Source: Streptomyces griseiscabiei (GTDB lineage Bacteria > Actinomycetota > Actinomycetes > Streptomycetales > Streptomycetaceae). Taken from it: a stretch of DNA of 64,000 bases. A model generated the notes under the pieces. It made no database searches, was not told the origin of the DNA, and saw only the letters and a list, made by a program, of their open reading frames with translations. The stretch spans positions 186,001 to 250,000 of the forward strand of contig NZ_JAGJBZ010000005.1 of the NCBI RefSeq assembly GCF_020010925.1, written 5' to 3'. Positions within the stretch are counted from its first letter, which is position 1; each line of letters opens with the position of its first letter. The position numbers and the translations under genes are program-made. This document shows, in pieces, positions 42,826 through 50,451 of this stretch.

Positions 42826-42870
42826 GCGTGTTCCTCTCGAAAGCCCCTGGAGCCGAAGCGTAGTGGCAGG

Positions 42871-43359
42871 TCAGGGAAGATCTTCGTCCGGGGCGGGAGG
42901 CAGACCTTCCTGCTCTCGTACGGCCTCGATCTTCTTCATCACCTCGTTGAGGCTCTGCGGGGAGAGCCCGATCGCACGGAGTGCGACCTGCTTCACGCCC
43001 GCCTGACTGAGCTCACGCAACAACTCGAACTGGCCAGTAACCCTACGGGTTGTCTCGTCGTCGACGAAGAACGAGGGCTTGACCCCGAAGAAATCCGCGA
43101 ACGGCTTGAGCAGCGGGTAGCCGGGGAGTTTGACTCCTTTGCGGAGCTGCCCGATGTACGCGCCTGTGATGCTTGCCTCACCGTACGAGCAGATCGTCCG
43201 GGCCACGTGCGCGTTGCTGAACTCTTCTGCCCCCGGCGGCCTCACCCGGTCGAACAAGTAGTTCAGACGGTCGGCGAAGCTGGCACCGGGGCCGGGAACG
43301 GGAACCGGAGGCGCCGGCTTGGGGGGCTCGCCCTCCGCCGTCTCGTCTGCTTGGGCCAC
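42871..43359 (-). CDS. XRE-family regulator paired with the peptidase
   Basis: 162 residues from GTG 43359, which follows GAGAGAGAG; an ATG at 43428 would add 23 residues across the putative operator and is less likely. HTH region: SFADRLNYLFDRV, AHVARTICSYGEASITGAYIGQLRKGVKLP. The C-terminal part (LRELSQAGVKQVALRAIG, LNEVMKKIEAVREQ) is helical. It probably represses itself and the peptidase/membrane genes and may be the peptidase substrate. Confidence 0.82.
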   Translation of the reverse strand: MAQADETAEGEPPKPAPPVPVPGPGASFADRLNYLFDRVRPPGAEEFSNAHVARTICSYGEASITGAYIGQLRKGVKLPGYPLLKPFADFFGVKPSFFVDDETTRRVTGQFELLRELSQAGVKQVALRAIGLSPQSLNEVMKKIEAVREQEGLPPAPDEDLP

Positions 43360-43387
43360 GATGTGCTGCTCTCTCTCGGAAGTAGCT

Positions 43388-43401
43388 AAACTATAGTTGA
43401 C
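43388..43401. promoter_or_regulatory. Palindrome upstream of the XRE gene
   Basis: TAAACTATAGTTGA contains a perfect ten-base palindrome AACTATAGTT in otherwise GC-rich DNA, 29 bases before the XRE GTG. Read leftward it includes TATAGT, which could be a -10 hexamer. Overlap of palindrome and promoter suggests autorepression. Confidence 0.5.
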
Positions 43402-44181
43402 GCAACGGTGGCAGGCGGTTAGGTTCACCTGGCAAGAAGGGGAGCCTCCGCTTGAGGTGGACCCCGGACCATGAACTTCAGGGGTGCACCGTGATGCGCA
43501 GACGGCGGGCCGAATGGCTCCGGCCGCTTCAGGTCGCGCCAGACGCTACCGCCCGTACCGCTTCGGCATCCGATGCCGATGCCGGTCGGGATATTACGCA
43601 GAGTACCCATCCCTCGGGCAAGTCCTCGGCGAAAGTCCACATTCCGGAAGGCCTCGCAGGGGAATCCGTCGAGACGCCGCGCGTTTGTCGCCAGTCGGCG
43701 AACGAGCGGGCGCCCGGTGCCACTCGGACGGCTTTCCGCGGCGGGGAGAAGTATGCGCATCGTCTCGGTCGACCCACAGGCCCGACGGTGTACAGCAGAT
43801 GCTCGCGGTCCTTATGACCTGCGGAAACATCCCTGTTCCGTCTCTTTCGCCGAGGTGCTCCACCCTTTCCGGGTTGAACCTGATGTCGGATTCCGCCGTT
43901 GTGGAAGAAGCTGTGCGGGAATGACGCCTCCGTCTGGGAAAAAGAAATTCATGCTTGCGTTTGATCGGCAGGGCCGGACATAGTGGGCGCGCTCGGTGCG
44001 CTGCGCGATCAGCCCACTGCATACGGTCGCCGTCAGATCGTCACTCTCGGCGATGGCGGTAAGGGGGTCGCCTCGGCGGGCGACGGGTGCCGCACCTATC
44101 GACTCGACACGGAAATAGAACACGTGTTTGGGTTGCTCGGGGTGGCCCCGCGGCACAACGGGGCAGGGGCGAGGAGGAAAG
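43402..44181. other. 780-base gene-free interval between divergent peptidase modules
   Basis: Open frames here are short, overlapping and of shadow composition, and none has a convincing start. One AT-richer patch (GGGAAAAAGAAATTCATGC, 43937-43955) is the most promoter-like piece and faces the second peptidase gene. No repeats or RNA gene were recognised. Confidence 0.5.
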
Positions 44182-44808
44182 GTGACGAGGTGGGTTCCAC
44201 GACGGATATCCGCAGGAACCGGCAATATCGGTCTCCCGTGTGGCCAGGGCAGGCGACAGCGACGGGCGCTCAGGCAAGAGACGGCGCAGATCGTCGGATC
44301 GATGCCCATCCCCACCCCGTTCGACCTTGACGTCTTCATCGCCAACATCGAGCAGGCCCGCGGGCGCCGAATCCACCTCATACCCATTCCGGCTCGGCTT
44401 CTCGGGCTGATCGGCGTCTGCGGTCTGTGGATCAAGCACCGGACGCAGCCGTTCGACATCATTTTCCACGCGGGAACCCGCGAAACCTTCCACGGTCGCC
44501 AGATCATCTTTCACGAACTCGTCCACCTCTGGGTCGACGACGCCGACGGCGTCACCGACGGAGAGCTGGACGAACTCCGCGGCGGCCTAATGGTCGAGAT
44601 GGTCGAGCGGATGATCGCGAACGGCCAGCTGTCGGCCCGTCGCGACTACGGCAGCCACAAGGAGATCCGCACCGAGGCTGCGGCCGCCCGCATCCACGAG
44701 CTCGTCGGAACGACCGAGTTCATCGAAGACACCACCGCTCGCCGGCTCGCCGAGGACTTCGGTTACCCCCTCGGCCGCCCTAGCAACTCCTGGGACAAAC
44801 ATGTCTGA
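44182..44808 (+). CDS. HExxH metallopeptidase of the ImmA/IrrE type
   Basis: 208 residues from GTG 44182, which has a strong GGAGGAAAG upstream. The zinc motif HELVH is at residues 111-115 (IIFHELVHLWVDD). The core before it (LDVFIANIEQARGRRIHLIPIP, then FDIIFHAG) matches actinobacterial toxin-like peptidases next to DUF6545 proteins. The first 40 residues are Arg-rich and less convincing; ATG 44302 is a shorter alternative. Overlaps the following membrane gene. Confidence 0.82.
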   Translation: MTRWVPRRISAGTGNIGLPCGQGRRQRRALRQETAQIVGSMPIPTPFDLDVFIANIEQARGRRIHLIPIPARLLGLIGVCGLWIKHRTQPFDIIFHAGTRETFHGRQIIFHELVHLWVDDADGVTDGELDELRGGLMVEMVERMIANGQLSARRDYGSHKEIRTEAAAARIHELVGTTEFIEDTTARRLAEDFGYPLGRPSNSWDKHV

Positions 44809-46081
44809 CGCGTTCGCCTACGCCATCGCAGCTCTCCTGATGGTGCAGGCACTGATGAGAGCCCCCTCAGCGCTCAAGGGGCGGAGGCGCAAGAGGTCGC
44901 TGTGGGGAGCCTTCGCTGCGCTGTCCGCAGCATGGATCGCCAGGACCACCCTGGGACGCACCTTCATCAATGACCTCGGCATCCCCGACCTGGCATACCT
45001 GGTCAAGCACGTGCTCGCCATCACCGGCATCTGCGTGCTGCTGCGCTACATCACCGCAGTCTACGCCACCGCCGAGCCCTCCGCACACGTGCCGCGCACG
45101 GTCCGTGTCTCCCGGCTGGTCCACCGCATCGCGGCCCGGGCGTCCCTGGGCACCGTCATCGTGATGGCCCTGGTGTTCACCTTCGTGCTCGACGACGTGG
45201 TCGCCGATGTCCCGTACTTCATGGGCCGGCACGCCGGCGATCCGGGACTGGCGATCTACATGTCCCTCTTCTACCTCTACACTGCGGCCGCGGCCGCGGT
45301 GTGCGCCGTGCAGTGGGGCGGCGCGGTCAAGCAGATACCCCAGCGCGCCGTGAAGATCGGCATGGGGATGATGGCCGTCGCGATGGTGCTGGCCGTCGTG
45401 TACGCCCTGCTGCGCATCGCCTACGTCATCCTGATCACCGTCACCCCGGTGTCCGAGGACTTCTCCCTCGCCCAGGAAGCAGTCACCGACACTTTGCTCT
45501 ACACGACCTTCCTCCTGTGGGGCTTCGGCGCGATCGCCCCGGCTTTCCGCGCCGCCAACGACCGCGTGCACACGATGACCCACCTCGCGGCCATCCACCC
45601 TTTGTGGCGTGACCTCGCACAAATCGAGCCGAGCCGCATCAGGCAGAGGCCCCGGCGTCTGCTGGAGCGGTTCGGCCCGATGGCGCAGCTCAACAAGATG
45701 CGTGACCTGCACAGCAGCTACGACGACTCGCCGGCCGCTCGCCTGCACCGCTACATCACCGAGATCCTGGACGTCATCCTCGAACTCAGCCGCCACGCGC
45801 CCCACGACCTGGCTGAACTCGCCCGGCAGCGCGCCGACGGCAGCACGCCCGAGCGGAAGAGGATCACGGCCGAAGCGCTGTGGATCCGTGCCGCCAGCGC
45901 GGCCTACCTCACCCAGCCCGTGGGCGCGCCGGCCCCGCTCCCCTTCGACTTCGGCAAGAACCTTGCCGTCGAGGTGCCCCACTTCCGTGCCGTGGCCGCG
46001 GCTTACACCCGCACCAGCGCGGACGAGGGCTGGGAGATCCTCGAAGGCGCTTCCCAGCACGGCGCCCCGGCCCAGGCCTGA
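44801..46081 (+). CDS. DUF6545/MAB_1171c-type integral membrane protein, second copy
   Basis: A 426-residue protein. About seven hydrophobic segments lie before residue 250; the cytoplasmic tail includes HTMTHLAAIHPLWRDLAQIEPS and RITAEALWIRAASAAYL. It has the same family and same position after an HExxH peptidase as the gene at 41035-42255, but the sequences are clearly divergent. Starts eight bases before the peptidase stop. Confidence 0.8.
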   Translation: MSDAFAYAIAALLMVQALMRAPSALKGRRRKRSLWGAFAALSAAWIARTTLGRTFINDLGIPDLAYLVKHVLAITGICVLLRYITAVYATAEPSAHVPRTVRVSRLVHRIAARASLGTVIVMALVFTFVLDDVVADVPYFMGRHAGDPGLAIYMSLFYLYTAAAAAVCAVQWGGAVKQIPQRAVKIGMGMMAVAMVLAVVYALLRIAYVILITVTPVSEDFSLAQEAVTDTLLYTTFLLWGFGAIAPAFRAANDRVHTMTHLAAIHPLWRDLAQIEPSRIRQRPRRLLERFGPMAQLNKMRDLHSSYDDSPAARLHRYITEILDVILELSRHAPHDLAELARQRADGSTPERKRITAEALWIRAASAAYLTQPVGAPAPLPFDFGKNLAVEVPHFRAVAAAYTRTSADEGWEILEGASQHGAPAQA

Positions 46082-46116
46082 ACACCCGTACGCGAACCAC
46101 CTCCAGGAGCCAGCAC

Positions 46117-46569
46117 ATGAGCCAGTCCACCGACCGCCCCAGCGTGTCCGCCGGCGCCGTCATCTGCGATGAGCAGGGACGGGTGCTGATCGTCGACCCG
46201 GTCTACAAGCCGTACTGGAACCTTCCCGGCGGGGGAGTGGAGGCGGGGGAGAATGCGAAGGACGCCTGCCGCCGTGAGGTGCTGGAGGAGTTGGGGCTCG
46301 ACCTGGAGATCGGCCGCCTGCTCGTGCACGCCACTGTGTCGGTGCCGGGACGGGAGCCGCACGAGTACTTCGTTTTCGACGGGGGCGTACTGTCCGCGGC
46401 TCGGCAGCAGGCGATCCGGCTCCAGCTGAGCGAGCTCGGCGCTTTCCGCTTCAGCCGGCCCGAGGACATCACCGACGAGGAGATCCCGCCGAGCGCCCGC
46501 CGCATGTGGGACGCGGCCCTGGCTGCGCGGGCAGGGACGGAGACGATAGAACTCGCGGTCACGCTCTGA
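46117..46569 (+). CDS. Nudix hydrolase
   Basis: A 150-residue protein. A complete Nudix box is present: GGVEAGENAKDACRREVLEE followed by LG. AGGAG precedes the ATG. It hydrolyses a nucleoside diphosphate derivative; the substrate is unknown. It is 35 bases after the DUF6545 gene and likely in its operon. Confidence 0.92.
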   Translation: MSQSTDRPSVSAGAVICDEQGRVLIVDPVYKPYWNLPGGGVEAGENAKDACRREVLEELGLDLEIGRLLVHATVSVPGREPHEYFVFDGGVLSAARQQAIRLQLSELGAFRFSRPEDITDEEIPPSARRMWDAALAARAGTETIELAVTL

Positions 46570-46580
46570 CTCGGGGCGGG

Positions 46581-47462
46581 TCAGCCTTGGCTGTCCGGAC
46601 CGTCCGGCGACTTGCCTCCGGTGATTTCCCGGATGGACGCCTCGATGAAGTCGAGCCATTCGGGGGGCAGGGGGCCGTCGCCGTGCCGGGCGGCCCGGAC
46701 GCCGTTCTGGACCGTGCGGATGCCGGCGACGATCCGCGCGGCCTCGTCGGGGCTGTCGCTGGTGAAGAACACCAGCGGCGCGTCAAGGGCGGCGGCGAGC
46801 GCACCGAGAATCGCCTCGTCGCCGGTGCTCTCCTTGCCTGTCCGCAGCGCGCGCACCAGGACTTCATCGAGGATCGGCCGGCCGGTCTTCTGGTTGCCGC
46901 GGTCGGCCAACTCGGCGTCGGTAGGCCGCTCGTGCCGCGCGTACGTTCTCTCGAGCAGGTAGGTGATCTTCTCCGCGACGGTCTGCGGAGCGCCCGGCGC
47001 CGCGGTACGCGGCGGCGCCGGCTTGCGCACGGCCGGCACCATATTGCCGAACGACCGCTCCTGGGCGGCTCTGAGCTCCTCCACCCTCACGCCGTACGCC
47101 TCTGCCAGCGGAGCGACGAACTCGTCCTTCAGCCGGCGCATTCCGTTCTCGGCGGCCCGCACGGGCATCGCCGACTTCGTTCCGGTGTACTGCGGGGTGT
47201 CCTTCTGCTGGATGCCGGCGTCGCAGCGCAGGTCCTTCAGGTCGGGAAGCCCTCTGCGCGGGGCCAGGACGTCGAGCGGCAGACCGACCCGCGCGGCGAG
47301 GGCCGGCAGCTTCTCCGGCGGCGGGGTGACCGCACCACTGCCATACCGGGAGATGACCGACTCGCCCAGACTGACGGGAGGTTCGCCAACTTCCGACTGT
47401 TTGAGCCCACTTGCCTGAATCGCGGCCCGGAACTTCTGGGCGTTGAAGATTCGTTCGGGCAT
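46581..47462 (-). CDS. XRE-like regulator
   Basis: A 293-residue protein. The first 60 residues are an HTH (KFRAAIQASGLKQSEVG, SVISRYGSG, ALAARVGLPLDVLAP). A second helical unit of similar style occurs at residues 165-250 (AEKITYLLERTYARHER, AILGALAAALDAPLVFF), so the protein may hold two XRE-type domains. GGAG is seven bases before the ATG. It is divergent from the LPQTG protein across a large imperfect palindrome that is its likely operator. Confidence 0.72.
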   Translation of the reverse strand: MPERIFNAQKFRAAIQASGLKQSEVGEPPVSLGESVISRYGSGAVTPPPEKLPALAARVGLPLDVLAPRRGLPDLKDLRCDAGIQQKDTPQYTGTKSAMPVRAAENGMRRLKDEFVAPLAEAYGVRVEELRAAQERSFGNMVPAVRKPAPPRTAAPGAPQTVAEKITYLLERTYARHERPTDAELADRGNQKTGRPILDEVLVRALRTGKESTGDEAILGALAAALDAPLVFFTSDSPDEAARIVAGIRTVQNGVRAARHGDGPLPPEWLDFIEASIREITGGKSPDGPDSQG

Positions 47463-47505
47463 GGGAGGACTCCAGAAGCGTGCTCGGGGTGGGCGGGGAC
47501 ACTCT

Positions 47506-47561
47506 AGCCACTTGATCAGATCACTGGAAGAAGATACCTTCCATCTGGTGATCGAGTGGCT
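47506..47561. promoter_or_regulatory. Large imperfect inverted repeat in a divergent promoter
   Basis: AGCCACTTGATCA (47506-47518) and, on the other side, TGATCGAGTGGCT (47549-47561) pair with one mismatch. Inner GGAAG/CTTCC (47526-47530 and 47538-47542) extends the symmetry. It lies 44 bases upstream of the XRE-like gene and is AT-richer than its surroundings. Probable operator. Confidence 0.6.
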
Positions 47562-47629
47562 GGATCCCAATGCGGATCTTATGCCCTCTTTGTTGACCCC
47601 TGAACTACCCGTTCCGTGAGGGACGGGTC

Positions 47630-47681
47630 CACCGGACCCGGCCATCGAGGTTCCTAGGCCATTACGTGGTCGGGTCCGGTG
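47630..47681 (+). promoter_or_regulatory. Stem-loop in the leader of the LPQTG protein gene
   Basis: CACCGGACCCGGCCA (47630-47644) can pair with TGGTCGGGTCCGGTG (47667-47681) with one mismatch, across a 22-base loop. It ends 25 bases before the ATG. It could be an attenuator, a leader structure or a protein site. Confidence 0.5.
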
Positions 47682-47706
47682 CATTATCCCCGATACGGAG
47701 ATCTGG

Positions 47707-48954
47707 ATGAGTGTGGCATCAACCCGCCCCCGCCCGCAGGCCCCCCGCCGAAATCGGTATCCGGTCGTGCTTGGCACGGCGGTGGCGCTGGGTGCGGGCA
47801 TCCTGCTCGCGCCGCAGGCGGTCGCTGCGGACAAGTGGGGACCCGGCTACCTGATACCGGACAGCTCCGGCAAGCCGGACTCGTCTCACATCGGGGCCTA
47901 CAACGTCCCCGGCGTCGATGGTGTGGCCTACTGCGGAGACCCCGAGCTCGCCGGCCCCGACGCGGCCGGCGGCTACGCGCCGGCGCTGCCCGTCACCTCC
48001 TGGACCTCCAAGGCCACCGGCAAGACCGCGTCCGCCGAGGACCTCGCCCGCGCCGCCTACGTGCTCGGCAAGTACGGGCAGACGAAGAGCGACGAGCAGG
48101 CGGCCGCGGTCGACGCCGTCGTCTACTCCTACCTCGAACCCGGCTCGACGTACGCCCTGCCCGACGGCAAGCGGGCCCTGGAGCGCCTTGGCTACTCCAA
48201 CGTCCCGCCGTCGGTGAAGAAGTGGGCCACCGGCTACCTCAATGAAGCAGCCATGTTCGCCGGCCCCTACAAGGTGAACATCAAGCCGGTCGACGGCACG
48301 CTCAAGCCCGGGGTGAAGACGTCCGTCACCCTCGACGTCACCTCCGCCTCCGGCCACAAGGTGCCCGGCGTCAAGCTCGACCTCGACGTCTCCGGCGCGG
48401 CCGCCGGAGCCGGGAGCATCACGACCAACGCCGACGGTGTGGCCACCGCGACCATCACTCCCGCCAAGGACGGCACGGTCGACCTCAAGGCCCAGGCCAA
48501 GACGCTGCCCGCCACCCAGCTGCGCGCTCTCACCCCGAACGACGCCAAGGCCCAGCGTCTCCTGCTGGCCGGCGGCGCCTCGAGCGCCCAGGCCGAGGTG
48601 CAGCTCAAGACCGAGAGCCCCAAGGGCGGCCTGGTCGTCACCAAGACCGCGGCAGACACCAAGAAGCCGCTGTCCGGCGTCGAGTTCGCGGTCAAGAACA
48701 GCGCCGGCAAGACCGTCGCCACGGGCAAGACCGACGCCCAGGGCACCTGGGAGGCGAACGACCTGACCCCCGGCACGTACACGGTGCACGAGGTGAAGGC
48801 CGTCGAGGGCTACCAGCTCGCCGCTGACCAGAAGGCAACCGTCACCGACGGCAAGACGGCCGACGTCGCGGTCAAGGACGTCAAGATCCCCGAGCAGCCG
48901 AAGCCGAAGCCGCGCCCGGTCACCATCCCCGTCCTGCCGCAGACCGGCGCCTGA
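47707..48954 (+). CDS. Secreted SpaA-fold surface protein ending in LPQTGA
   Basis: A 415-residue protein. A signal sequence covers residues 18-41 (VALGAGILLAPQAVA). Residues 60-150 resemble thioester-domain adhesins: the only Cys, C76 in VAYCGDP, and Q131 in SDEQAAAVDAVVYSYL could form the internal bond. An Ig-like region follows, then a SpaA/CnaB-like domain (LVVTKTAADTKKPLSGVEF, GTYTVHEVKAVEGY) with Lys and Glu placed for an isopeptide. The protein stops at L410-P-Q-T-G-A415 with no membrane anchor or charged tail. The next gene is a sortase. Confidence 0.82.
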   Translation: MSVASTRPRPQAPRRNRYPVVLGTAVALGAGILLAPQAVAADKWGPGYLIPDSSGKPDSSHIGAYNVPGVDGVAYCGDPELAGPDAAGGYAPALPVTSWTSKATGKTASAEDLARAAYVLGKYGQTKSDEQAAAVDAVVYSYLEPGSTYALPDGKRALERLGYSNVPPSVKKWATGYLNEAAMFAGPYKVNIKPVDGTLKPGVKTSVTLDVTSASGHKVPGVKLDLDVSGAAAGAGSITTNADGVATATITPAKDGTVDLKAQAKTLPATQLRALTPNDAKAQRLLLAGGASSAQAEVQLKTESPKGGLVVTKTAADTKKPLSGVEFAVKNSAGKTVATGKTDAQGTWEANDLTPGTYTVHEVKAVEGYQLAADQKATVTDGKTADVAVKDVKIPEQPKPKPRPVTIPVLPQTGA

Positions 48955-49066
48955 CCGCCGCTGCGCACCGCGTCCCTCGCGGAGCGGCGGCGGGGTGGTG
49001 ACCAGCTCTCAGCCGGCCACCACCCCGCCGCCCGGCCCGCGCCGCACTCACTCGCAGGAACCACCG

Positions 49067-49912
49067 ATGCCCCGCACCACCAGCACCTCCGAGTCCAACG
49101 ACGCCCCTGCCTCCCGCGAGTCCGCCTCCACCCGTTCCGGCCGGCACCGCCTCACGATCGCTGCGGTGGCCGCCACGGGCCTCACGTTCGCCGCCCTGCT
49201 GTGGGCGCAGCACTGCCAGGGCTCCGACGCCAGCACCCCGGCCGTCTCGAAGTCCTCCGCCGCACCCTCGGTCGCCGCGTCCTCGGCCGCCGCACAGACC
49301 CCCGACCCGCTGACCGACTCCGCCACGCCCGACGACGGGGATGCGAAGAAGGGGGACAACACCGGCAAGTCCCGTGTGGCCGCCGCCCGCACTCTCTCCG
49401 AGTGGAATGCCGACAACCCGGCCGCCACCGGCGAGCACGCGGTGGGCGGGAAGGCCGGAAGCGGCCCCGGCGGCCGCATCGGCGAGGTTCTGCGCATCCC
49501 CGCCCTCGGCAAGGACTGGGCCCAGCCCGTCTACGACGGCGTCGGCGACAAGCAGCTGCGCGCCGGTGTCGGCCACTTCCCGACCACCGAACAGCCGGGC
49601 CAGATCGGGAACTTCGCGCTGGCCGGCCACCGCTCCGGCGTTGCTGATCCAGCCTTCCGCAACATCGACCGCATCAAGACCGGCGCCCTGATCCAGGTGA
49701 CCACGGCGCACAGGATCACCTACACCTACACCGTCACCCGCGTGCACACCGTCGCTCCGACCGACGTTGACGTTATCGCCCAGGTCCCCGGCCGCCCCGA
49801 CGCTACCCCCACCAAGGCGAAGCTCACCCTCGTCACCTGCTGGCCGGCCACCGGCCACTCCAGGAGGGTTGTCGTCGAAGCCGACCTCGCCTCCGCCAAG
49901 GGCGGTGCCTAG
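49067..49912 (+). CDS. Class E-type sortase
   Basis: A 281-residue protein. One membrane segment (residues 28-46) is followed by a 60-residue Ser/Ala/Asp-rich linker. The catalytic set is H188 (LAGHRSG), C258 (LVTCWP) and R266/R267 (HSRRVVV). ATG 49067 has AGGAA upstream. Streptomyces class E sortases commonly take LAxTG, whereas the adjacent substrate carries LPQTG, so a dedicated pair is likely. The following gene overlaps its stop. Confidence 0.9.
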   Translation: MPRTTSTSESNDAPASRESASTRSGRHRLTIAAVAATGLTFAALLWAQHCQGSDASTPAVSKSSAAPSVAASSAAAQTPDPLTDSATPDDGDAKKGDNTGKSRVAAARTLSEWNADNPAATGEHAVGGKAGSGPGGRIGEVLRIPALGKDWAQPVYDGVGDKQLRAGVGHFPTTEQPGQIGNFALAGHRSGVADPAFRNIDRIKTGALIQVTTAHRITYTYTVTRVHTVAPTDVDVIAQVPGRPDATPTKAKLTLVTCWPATGHSRRVVVEADLASAKGGA

Positions 49913-50364
49913 TGGCCGAAGACACCGACCCGCCAGAGGAGGCGACCGAGAAGGTCACCGTGCTGCCGGCACGGCCCTGGCCGGTCTACAACGTCGACCG
50001 CGCCCGCGCCGAGCTCATCGCCATCGAGATGCTCACCCGCGGCGCCAGCTACCTCCGGGTCCGCCACGCCACCGGCCTGTCTCCCAAGAACGTACGCCGA
50101 CTGCAGAACCTCGTCGCCGAAGAGGCGATGAACCCGGCCGCCCCGCGCATTGTGTGCCGCACATCGGCCCGGGCGCAGGACCTGCGCGCCCGTAGTCAGG
50201 CCGCCCGGGCCAACGCCACGGCCCAGGCTCGCGAGCGCCTCGCCTCCCGCGCCGAGAACCTCCCCGGAGCGGCTGGCCAGCCGGCCCCCGCAGACGCGTC
50301 CCGTCCCCGTGAGCGGGAGGAGACGGCCGAGCCCGTCCAGATGACCTTCTCGATCGACTGCTGA
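49912..50364 (+). CDS. Unknown helical protein, possibly DNA-binding
   Basis: 150 residues from GTG 49912, overlapping the sortase stop by one base. Residues 27-75 contain a plausible helix-turn-helix (AELIAIEMLTRGASYLRVRHATGLSPKNVRRLQNLV is its extent by position; key parts are ATGLSPKNVRRL). The remainder is an Arg/Ala-rich helix and a disordered tail. No family was recognised. It lies between the sortase and the replication-like pair. Confidence 0.6.
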   Translation: MAEDTDPPEEATEKVTVLPARPWPVYNVDRARAELIAIEMLTRGASYLRVRHATGLSPKNVRRLQNLVAEEAMNPAAPRIVCRTSARAQDLRARSQAARANATAQARERLASRAENLPGAAGQPAPADASRPREREETAEPVQMTFSIDC

Positions 50365-50451
50365 ACCGGCGCCGCCCACCACGGCGCCACCCGTCCTTCA
50401 GGCCCGTCCCGCCACGGGTCTACTTCGCGCACCCGAAAACCAGGAACTCCG

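Noticed and set aside
41125..43389. A 754-codon open frame on the plus strand.
   Set aside because: It spans three well-supported minus-strand genes with visible motifs (DUF6545, HEFGH, XRE); it is a codon-bias shadow.
43484..43924. Overlapping open frames in the gap between the peptidase modules.
   Set aside because: No ribosome site, no family resemblance, and several frames are equally open, as expected for non-coding high-GC DNA.
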